Both the position numbers and the translations under genes were made by a program. 6,985 nucleotides of DNA, taken from NCBI GenBank assembly GCA_026400695.1, contig JAPLON010000083.1, positions 1 to 6,985 of the forward strand. The letters are read 5' to 3'. Within the stretch, counting starts at the first letter, position 1. Each line of letters starts with the position of its first letter. The DNA comes from Pseudomonadota bacterium. GTDB lineage: Bacteria; Pseudomonadota; Alphaproteobacteria; Paracaedibacterales; CAITNM01. Positions 1 through 5,678 of this stretch are shown here, one piece after another. The notes under the pieces are model-generated. The model was not told the DNA's origin. It worked only from the letters and a program-made list of their open reading frames with translations, and ran no database searches.

Positions 1-465
1 AATTTAATGGCTGGTTTAATTGTTAGACTACATACCCACGAATTTCCAGCACCAAAAACCTGTGTTTTCTTTTATCCAAGCCTTGATCTAACTGGGAAAA
101 TGCCATCCTTAAATGAGTTTGAGGATGGTTACCTGCTAACAAAATCAGCTGTTACTTACTACGTAAACAAATATTTAGGGGATAACTTAGATTTGGCGAA
201 ACTACCAGAAGTTTCCCCATTATGGCAAATGCATAAAATAAAGTTCCCACCTACTCTAATTATAGCGGCTGGGTGTGACCCAATTAGAGATGACGCGCGT
301 ACAGCTAAATTTATTCTTGAGTTACAAAAATCCTTAGTTGGATATTTAGAAGTACCTGGAGTCATCCATGGATTCGCCCAATTTCCTATGCTTTTTCCTG
401 AAGCTCAAGAGACATTTAACTGGATTGCCAATTTCTTTTCTAGCAACCCAAAGTTTGACGTTTAA
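1..465 (+). CDS. alpha/beta hydrolase, hormone-sensitive-lipase type (C-terminal part, cut by window edge)
   Basis: This is the C-terminal 154 residues of a probable carboxylesterase or lipase of the HSL-like alpha/beta hydrolase group (abhydrolase_3), which hydrolyses ester bonds; the substrate cannot be inferred. The frame is open through base 1 and begins N-L-M-A, which fits the end of the family's G-D-S-A-G-G-N-L-A nucleophile elbow. The catalytic serine would then lie just outside the window, and the ATG at 7 is an internal methionine. The other two triad residues are visible: Asp in 'AAGCDPIRDDA' (codon 277-279) and His in 'VIHGFAQF' (codon 367-369). The segment 'EVSPLW' followed by 'FPPTLIIAAG' is also typical of the family. 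There is no membrane segment in this part, so it is probably cytoplasmic. The TAA stop overlaps the stop of the convergent transglycosylase gene. The family assignment is fairly sure; the physiological role is unknown. Confidence 0.85.
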   Translation, partial: NLMAGLIVRLHTHEFPAPKTCVFFYPSLDLTGKMPSLNEFEDGYLLTKSAVTYYVNKYLGDNLDLAKLPEVSPLWQMHKIKFPPTLIIAAGCDPIRDDARTAKFILELQKSLVGYLEVPGVIHGFAQFPMLFPEAQETFNWIANFFSSNPKFDV

Positions 466-1235
466 TCCACAGAATAGAATTGTTTACTTGAGGCATTTGT
501 ACTTTTGTTCTGCGGATTATTAACTGGTGTCCTAGCAGGTAATGTTCCGTTAATTGTGTAATAAACCTTTTTAGCCTTAGCGAATGGACGAATAGAAGTT
601 TGCGGAACTAATTTGGTTTTTTTAGAATCTTCATCTATTCCTTCTAAATCATCAAACCTCAGAACAGTTTGGGCAAGTTGTATGCCACCAACTAACTTAG
701 TATTTTTACATAGCTTGGCCCACTGGCTCATAACTTTTTGCCTATACACGTTGTGATACTTTGGAATTGCTGAATGATAATGGCACACTGCCTTATTCCA
801 ATTTTTATACTGAAAGAAAAGTTGTTTTAAAAATTTTGCCCCATAAGCAATATTTAACTGCGGATCAAAGGCTTCCTGCAAATTACTAAAAGCATTTGGG
901 TGATGAAGTAAATTAATTTGCATAATTCCGACATCGATACTTTTAGCACCTCGGCGTTGAAACTTTTCCACTGCCTTAATAGCCTCTTCCTTAGTTTTAA
1001 AAGTATATCCTCTGCCTTCTACATTTATTGTCCATGGCCATGGTACCACCGCTTTCCCCATAACATATCCTGATTCTACATTTGAAACAGCTCGTAACAA
1101 ATTAGCAGGAATCCCCTGCGCAACCTCTTGAGAGCTCATGAAATCTTCATATAGGAAAATTGCTTCACTTTTTGTTAAATTTTGGGCATTTAAAAAATAA
1201 AACAAACTCAAAAGCAATAATAAACACTTGTTCAT
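462..1235 (-). CDS. exported SLT-domain lytic transglycosylase
   Basis: A 257-aa protein expected to cleave the MurNAc-GlcNAc bond of peptidoglycan, leaving 1,6-anhydroMurNAc, in the periplasm. Residues 1-17 form a signal peptide (K, then a Leu-rich core, ending L-N-A), with likely cleavage before Q18. The SLT domain spans about 38-175. The catalytic glutamate is E54 in 'SNVESG'. The G-x-M-Q-x-N motif is at 103-108 (GIMQIN), and 'AFDPQLNIAYGAKFL' with 'CHYHSA' (151-156) complete the fold. The insert between E54 and the GIMQIN motif, with WPWTINVEGRGY at about 66-77, is a variant I associate with alphaproteobacterial enzymes. Residues about 180-257 are polar and basic, rich in Lys, Asn, Pro and Ser; they look disordered and match no domain I know. 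It follows the 162-aa gene by 24 bp on the same strand, so they probably share a message. No strong Shine-Dalgarno is visible, only AAG/GAAAG. Specialised roles such as secretion-system or conjugation wall opening are possible, but no such genes are in view. Confidence 0.85.
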   Translation of the reverse strand: MNKCLLLLLSLFYFLNAQNLTKSEAIFLYEDFMSSQEVAQGIPANLLRAVSNVESGYVMGKAVVPWPWTINVEGRGYTFKTKEEAIKAVEKFQRRGAKSIDVGIMQINLLHHPNAFSNLQEAFDPQLNIAYGAKFLKQLFFQYKNWNKAVCHYHSAIPKYHNVYRQKVMSQWAKLCKNTKLVGGIQLAQTVLRFDDLEGIDEDSKKTKLVPQTSIRPFAKAKKVYYTINGTLPARTPVNNPQNKSTNASSKQFYSVD

Positions 1236-1259
1236 AATTCTTAACTTTCAAATATTCTT

Positions 1260-1748
1260 TTAATTACGAGAAACTGCGGCAGCAAAACAATACCCACCTA
1301 CACGTGCAGCCCAATAATTAGTGGCTCTTTGCTTCACAGAAGTAATGTTAAATCGTTCTCCTGCCTTTTTTGCTAGCCAAACAGCTGCGTATGAACCAAT
1401 AGTAAATTCTGGAGCTAAGCACAATCCCGCCACAAGTAACGCTTGTGTAAACTGGTTACGATAGCTTTTCCCTGCCACCTCTTCAATAAGATCTGGAAAC
1501 ATTATTCTAGCTGTTGTCATTGCTATTTTAGTTGCTTTAGAACTTTCCGTGTCAAAACCTTGTATTACTGCAAAGTCCAAAGCAACACAGCCCATTACTG
1601 TGAGGCACTCCTTAGTTTTTTCCACTACAAATTCTAAGGATTTCATGCGTGATTCTCTTATATCTAAAATATCTCCATCTACTGTTTCTGTTGCCGCGCT
1701 CAACCATAAACTACCTAACATTACAAATGCTATGATCTTCTTAATCAT
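1260..1748 (-). CDS. hypothetical exported protein with four cysteines
   Basis: I do not recognise this 162-aa protein. It begins MIKKIIAFVMLGSLWLSA-A, a clear type I signal peptide with likely cleavage after A18 or A19, so it should reach the periplasm or beyond. The mature part of about 143 residues has cysteines at 48, 54, 110 and 154, an even number that could form two disulfides. The stretch at about 102-126 is fairly hydrophobic but contains Pro and Glu, so a transmembrane helix is uncertain. The C-terminal third is basic and aromatic (KQRATNYWAARVGGY). The start is supported by GAGGG (1754-1758) five bases upstream of the ATG. It lies 24 bp ahead of the transglycosylase gene on the same strand, so co-transcription is likely; a role at the cell wall or as a transglycosylase partner is inference from position only. 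The exported, real-gene call is fairly safe; function is unknown. Confidence 0.75.
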   Translation of the reverse strand: MIKKIIAFVMLGSLWLSAATETVDGDILDIRESRMKSLEFVVEKTKECLTVMGCVALDFAVIQGFDTESSKATKIAMTTARIMFPDLIEEVAGKSYRNQFTQALLVAGLCLAPEFTIGSYAAVWLAKKAGERFNITSVKQRATNYWAARVGGYCFAAAVSRN

Positions 1749-1873
1749 AAATGCCCTCTAAAAAAAATAAAAAATTTCAATCATTTGTAGTGTATGGGTG
1801 CATTAGTTTAAAAAAAGTTAAGTTTTTCTAAATACTCACGTATAAATATTTCACCTTCCCAAAAGCAAAAAGA

Positions 1874-1901
1874 TTAACAGAATGATAACGTAAACTATAA
1901 T
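1874..1901 (+). promoter_or_regulatory. sigma70-type promoter for the patatin-like gene
   Basis: TTAACA (1874-1879, five of six matches to TTGACA) is followed after 16 bases by a perfect TATAAT (1896-1901). Transcription would start near 1908, leaving a leader of about 57 bases before the ATG at 1965. In such AT-rich DNA chance matches are common, but the position and spacing are right. Confidence 0.55.
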
Positions 1902-1902
1902 A

Positions 1903-1917
1903 TTAACTATGTGTTAA
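1903..1917. repeat. short inverted repeat at the predicted transcription start (possible operator)
   Basis: TTAAC and GTTAA arms flank a 5-base spacer (TATGT), immediately downstream of the TATAAT. The dyad covers the expected +1 position, where a repressor could act. The arms are only 5 bp and AT-rich, so chance is a real alternative. Confidence 0.25.
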
Positions 1918-1964
1918 AAATATTGTGATAAGACTTGATATATAGTAGAACCTGAGATGAATAC

Positions 1965-2963
1965 ATGGATTTTGCACTAGCTCTACAGGGTATAGGAGGC
2001 ATGAACAGCTTCTCAGCAGGTGTTTTGTCACATCTTAGAAAGGAGAATATAAAACCAAAGATGGTTTCTGTTTGCAGTGGCGCCATAGCTTCTCTGTATC
2101 ATTATCTTGATGAAGACGAAAATATGCTAGAACAGGTTTATAAAAAAAATAATAAAAATCACGTAAAACACGTCATAAGCAAGGAAATGCAAGGATTGGT
2201 GCATTTTGCAAAAGCCGTTTCTTTTGGAATTCCAGAAAAATTCAGGGTTATTAGCCCTTGGGAAAAAATGAAGGATTTACAAATCAGTGACTTATTTAAC
2301 CCTTTTTCATTAATGAAAGTAACGTCCCCTGCACAAATTTTTGAGTCAGAACACAAAGATGAGTTTTTTGAAGATGTAGCAGAACGGTTCTGTAAGTCTG
2401 ACATATCGATCATAACAAATGCATATAATTACGAAACAGGAAAGGCTGTCATTTTCTTAAACCCTACAGCAGAAAAAACCCTGAAAGATACCCGCTTTAA
2501 AATAGGAAACGAAGAAGGATTTTCGGTAAAAGAAATTTGCCCTGATGCAATTCGAGGTGCTCTACAGCTAATACAATTTGGTTTATATAAAGGAATGCTT
2601 GATGGCGCATATCAACACAACCCATTTCTTTCTCCACTAAAAATAATGCATAAGATTTTTCTTGTAACAGTCGTGCCAATAAGCAAACCTTTAAAACCTT
2701 TGGAAACTACTTATGATATAGAAGATTTTAAAACAAAGATGCTTTTTCTAAATAGTATTTTTTCTGATATTTCTAATATTGATTTAATTAACCTTTTAAT
2801 TGATACAAAAATTATAACCCATGAAAAAATTCACAAAATTGACCTTAAAATTCTTGAACCCAGCGTTCAAAAAGGATTTTTTGATTATTTTGTAGAAGAT
2901 GTAGAAATGTTCAACGACGGATTACAAAAGGCACAGTCTTTCATTAACCCCTTGCATTTGTAA
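1965..2963 (+). CDS. patatin-like acyl-hydrolase homologue with cysteine at the nucleophile position
   Basis: A 332-aa protein with the layout of the patatin/RssA-like lipid acyl hydrolases, which use a Ser-Asp dyad. Residues 7-21 (L-Q-G-I-G-G-M-N-S-F-S-A-G-V-L) align without gaps to the family's L-S-G-G-G-A-R-G-A-Y-Q-A-G-V-L oxyanion-hole segment. Residues 35-41 (S-V-C-S-G-A-I) occupy the place of the G-T-S-A-G-A-I elbow, putting Cys37 (TGC at 2073-2075) where the serine nucleophile belongs. The dyad Asp is kept as D213 in 'LDGAYQHNPF' (family D-G-G/A), and 'ITNAYNYETGKAVIF' (150-164) matches the conserved strand before it. The usual Arg of the glycine loop is Met13. There is no signal peptide, since the domain starts at residue 4, so it is probably cytoplasmic. 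An in-frame TGA at 1953-1955 fixes the start at this ATG; only a weak GAG precedes it. It may be a thiol acyl hydrolase or transferase, or a catalytically altered homologue; the substrate is unknown. Confidence 0.75.
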   Translation: MDFALALQGIGGMNSFSAGVLSHLRKENIKPKMVSVCSGAIASLYHYLDEDENMLEQVYKKNNKNHVKHVISKEMQGLVHFAKAVSFGIPEKFRVISPWEKMKDLQISDLFNPFSLMKVTSPAQIFESEHKDEFFEDVAERFCKSDISIITNAYNYETGKAVIFLNPTAEKTLKDTRFKIGNEEGFSVKEICPDAIRGALQLIQFGLYKGMLDGAYQHNPFLSPLKIMHKIFLVTVVPISKPLKPLETTYDIEDFKTKMLFLNSIFSDISNIDLINLLIDTKIITHEKIHKIDLKILEPSVQKGFFDYFVEDVEMFNDGLQKAQSFINPLHL

Positions 2964-2994
2964 AGAATTTAGATAGGGTATAAACAATTCTTTA
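2961..2994. repeat. AT-rich inverted repeat at the end of the patatin-like gene
   Basis: Perfect 9-bp arms TAAAGAATT (2961-2969) and AATTCTTTA (2986-2994) flank a 16-base loop; the first arm begins with the TAA stop codon of the patatin-like gene. The stem has only one G-C pair and no T-run follows, so it is not a convincing intrinsic terminator. It could be a weak mRNA 3' structure or a protein site ahead of polA. Confidence 0.35.
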
Positions 2995-2996
2995 AA

Positions 2997-3002
2997 TATA
3001 AA
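2997..3002 (+). promoter_or_regulatory. possible -10 element for a leaderless polA message
   Basis: TATAAA ends 6 bases before the polA ATG, so transcription from it would begin at or next to the ATG. No Shine-Dalgarno sequence precedes this start, which would suit a leaderless message. No good -35 lies at the right distance. A second TATAAA (2979-2984) with TTGTAA (2958-2963) 15 bases before it is an alternative that would give a short leader. Either may be chance in AT-rich DNA. Confidence 0.25.
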
Positions 3003-3008
3003 CTTCCA

Positions 3009-5678
3009 ATGACTCTGTATCTTGTTGATGGCTCTGGCTATATCTTTAGGGCGTTTTATGCCCTACCCCCACTAACAAGCCCAAGCGGAGTCCCAGCTGG
3101 TGCCGTATATGGGTTTTGCAATATGTTGCAAAAATTAATTGAAAAGGTTGATGGTAAACGCTTACTTGTAGTGTTTGATGCAGGTCGCCTGACATTTAGG
3201 CAAGATATTTACCCAGAATATAAAGCCCATAGACCACCACCACCAAATGATTTAATACCCCAATTTGCACTTATCAGAAAAGCTTGTGAAGCTTTTGGTG
3301 TGCCAACTACTGAACTACCAGGATATGAGGCAGACGATTTAATCGCAGCTTATGCTAAAACAGGTAACGAATTGGGTGACCAAGTTGAAATAATTTCTGC
3401 AGATAAAGATCTTATGCAGTTATTAAGGCCCGGGATTACCATGTGGGACCCTATGAAAGCCAAGGAAATTAATTTCCAAGTCGTTTTAGAAAAATTTGGC
3501 GTAACACCTGACAAAGTTACCGATGTTCAGGCCCTTTGTGGTGATAGCAGTGATAACATACCAGGTGTCCCAGGTATTGGTCCTAAAACCGCCGCAGAAT
3601 TAATCCAAGAATTTGGCAGCCTAGAGGTTTTACTTAATAGCATTGACCAAATCAAACAACCACGGCGCCGTGAAATGTTAACCCAGCATCAAGAACTTGC
3701 ACGCATTTCCAAACAACTAGTGACTTTAAATGATAGTTGTCCATTACCAATTAACTATGCCGATATTTCGCCAGTTAATACGGATCCTAATCAACGTGAT
3801 GAATTTTTAAATGAGATGGGATTTTTCAGTTTAAAAAAACGTCTGCAAACCCCAAACAGCCAATTAAATACCCAATCTTCTAGCTATACATGCATTCAAG
3901 ATATTACTGTTTTAAAAAAATGGATTGAGGAAGCAACCACCAATGGTAAGGTAGCAATTGATTGTGAGACCACATCTTTAAACGCTATGCAGGCAAAACT
4001 TGTTGGTATTTCACTAGGAATACCCGATGAATCAGGTTACAAAGCAGCTTACATACCCTTTTGCCACATAGAAGGAACCCAAATAAACTTTTCTGCTGCC
4101 AAAGACATGTTAGCTAATTTACTAGCTAATCAATCTGTTTTAAAAATTGGCCACAACCTAAAGTATGACCTGCTAATTTTGCGCAATCATGGTATTGAGG
4201 TTAACCCAATTGATGACACCATGCTTATGTCATACGTACTGTACGCAGGTAAACACGGACATGGTATGGATGAATTGGCACAAAAATATTTAAATAAAAC
4301 CACCATCACTTTTTCAGATGTTGCAGGAAAAGGCAAAGCGCAAAAAACTTTTGATCAGATTGATTTAATCACTGCGACAAATTACGCTGCAGAAGACGCA
4401 GAAGTCACAGGACTTTTATTTAATTTATTCAAACCAGAGCTTTCTGTTAACCAGGTTAATTCAGTATACGAACTAACTGAACGTCCATTAGTTCCTGTTA
4501 TTGTGGGCATGGAAGAAGCAGGTATTTGTGTTGATAAATCTTGGCTACAAAATTTAGGACAAGACTTTTCCAAACGCATGGAAAACTTAAGTGGCGAAAT
4601 TTATTCCCTGGCCGGAACAGAATTTAATATTGGTTCTCCTAAACAGTTAGGGGAAATTTTATTTGATAAACTTCAACTGCCAGGGGCAAAAAAAACTAAA
4701 ACCGGTGCCTACAGCACAGATGCGGATGTTTTAGAAAAACTTTGTAACCAAGGACATTTATTACCAGAAAAAATTATTGCCTGGAGAACGTTAGCAAAAC
4801 TAAACGCTACTTATGTGGAAGGTTTGCTCAGTGCAATTAATCCAAACACAGGTAGGGTGCACACAAGTTATTCTATGGTAGGTGCGGCAACTGGCAGATT
4901 ATCATCATCTGATCCAAATCTACAAAATATTCCGATTAGAAGTGAAGACGGAAAAAAAATTCGCCAATCTTTCATAGCTAAACCTGGCCATAAGCTAGTA
5001 AGCCTTGATTATTCCCAAATTGAACTGCGCTTACTGGCCAACTTTGCTGATGTGCCAACCTTACAGGAAGCATTCCAAAAAGGTCAAGATATTCACATAC
5101 GCACTGCTGTTGATGTTTTTGGCGTGCCTCTTGATGAGGTAACACCACAACTACGCCGCCGTGCCAAAACTGTGAACTTTGGGATCATCTATGGAATTAG
5201 TGCTTTTGGCTTGGCACAACAACTTAATATTACCAATAGCGAAGCTAGCAAAATTATTAATGCTTATTTTGCGCGCTACCCTGGAATCGATGATTATATG
5301 CGAAGTTCAATCCGCCAAGCACGGGAACAGGGCTTTGTTACTACCTTAATGGGACGTAAGGTTCACATTACCGGCATTAACGATAAAAATGGAATGAACC
5401 GTCAATTTGCTGAACGCCAGGCTATTAACGCTCCACTTCAAGGAAGTAACGCAGATATTATTAAGCGTGCCATGATTAAAATTCATGAATTTCTAAAATC
5501 AACCAACTCAAAGCTTTTACTACAAGTGCATGACGAATTAGTTTTCGAGATACCAGATTTTGAAATTGATACTGTTTCTGCAGAAATCAAAAAGATCATG
5601 GAAAATATTACAAAACTTAAGGTGCCGCTTTTAGTTGAAATTGGTATAGGTGAAAATTGGGATAATGCACATGGCTGA
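3009..5678 (+). CDS. polA: DNA polymerase I
   Basis: An 889-aa family A polymerase that removes RNA primers, fills gaps and acts in repair. All three domains are present. The 5' nuclease (about 1-280) has D7, D57, 'YEADD' (E107, D109, D110), 'SADKDL' and the helix-hairpin-helix GVPGIGPKTAAELI (186-199). The 3'-5' proofreading domain (about 300-480) keeps D318 and E320 (DCE), D387 (NLKYD) and Y459/D463 (YAAED), so proofreading should be active; some PolA proteins have lost it. The polymerase domain (about 500-889) has motif A D667 (DYSQIELR), the O-helix R718, K720, F724 and Y728, and motif C 'VHDE' (H841, D842, E843). The length is slightly below the 928 aa of E. coli. The ATG at 3009 is the only usable start after the in-frame TAG at 2970-2972, although no Shine-Dalgarno is visible. 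Its stop overlaps the hemW start. The identification is very secure. Confidence 0.98.
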   Translation: MTLYLVDGSGYIFRAFYALPPLTSPSGVPAGAVYGFCNMLQKLIEKVDGKRLLVVFDAGRLTFRQDIYPEYKAHRPPPPNDLIPQFALIRKACEAFGVPTTELPGYEADDLIAAYAKTGNELGDQVEIISADKDLMQLLRPGITMWDPMKAKEINFQVVLEKFGVTPDKVTDVQALCGDSSDNIPGVPGIGPKTAAELIQEFGSLEVLLNSIDQIKQPRRREMLTQHQELARISKQLVTLNDSCPLPINYADISPVNTDPNQRDEFLNEMGFFSLKKRLQTPNSQLNTQSSSYTCIQDITVLKKWIEEATTNGKVAIDCETTSLNAMQAKLVGISLGIPDESGYKAAYIPFCHIEGTQINFSAAKDMLANLLANQSVLKIGHNLKYDLLILRNHGIEVNPIDDTMLMSYVLYAGKHGHGMDELAQKYLNKTTITFSDVAGKGKAQKTFDQIDLITATNYAAEDAEVTGLLFNLFKPELSVNQVNSVYELTERPLVPVIVGMEEAGICVDKSWLQNLGQDFSKRMENLSGEIYSLAGTEFNIGSPKQLGEILFDKLQLPGAKKTKTGAYSTDADVLEKLCNQGHLLPEKIIAWRTLAKLNATYVEGLLSAINPNTGRVHTSYSMVGAATGRLSSSDPNLQNIPIRSEDGKKIRQSFIAKPGHKLVSLDYSQIELRLLANFADVPTLQEAFQKGQDIHIRTAVDVFGVPLDEVTPQLRRRAKTVNFGIIYGISAFGLAQQLNITNSEASKIINAYFARYPGIDDYMRSSIRQAREQGFVTTLMGRKVHITGINDKNGMNRQFAERQAINAPLQGSNADIIKRAMIKIHEFLKSTNSKLLLQVHDELVFEIPDFEIDTVSAEIKKIMENITKLKVPLLVEIGIGENWDNAHG
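5659..5662 (+). promoter_or_regulatory. ribosome binding site supporting the hemW start at 5671
   Basis: GGGA inside the polA coding region sits 8 bases upstream of the ATG at 5671. Two other in-frame starts exist, GTG at 5650 and ATG at 5665. The ATG at 5665 has only 2 bases after this site and would rely on AGGTG (5648-5652) 12 bases away. Spacing favours 5671. Confidence 0.45.

Larger units (their letters stand above)
1749..1964. other. AT-rich divergent intergenic spacer
   Basis: This 216-bp stretch separates the divergent 162-aa and patatin-like genes and contains no convincing ORF or RNA gene. It has A-runs next to the minus-strand start (about 1760-1774), a promoter-like pair facing right (1874-1901) and a short inverted repeat (1903-1917). 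For the minus strand, a candidate -10 of TACACT (complement of 1789-1794) is present, but its nearest -35-like TTAACT (complement of 1816-1821) is 21 bases away. I therefore do not call a minus-strand promoter. Confidence 0.6.

Noticed and set aside
159..365. 68-codon minus-strand frame inside the hydrolase gene
   Set aside because: It lies fully antisense to well-conserved alpha/beta hydrolase coding, and its peptide shows no family features; it is a shadow of the real gene.
1030..1046. Palindromic CCATGGCCATGG within the transglycosylase gene
   Set aside because: It encodes the conserved W-P-W segment, and codon choice for Trp-Pro-Trp explains it without a site function.
1443..1761. Two plus-strand frames of 64 and 70 codons opposite the 162-aa gene
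   Set aside because: The minus-strand frame has a signal peptide and a well-placed GAGGG site, while the plus-strand peptides look like random translations.
2159..2679. Minus-strand frames of 84 and 60 codons within the patatin-like gene
   Set aside because: They oppose the frame carrying patatin motifs, with no ribosome site or recognisable protein; they are shadows.
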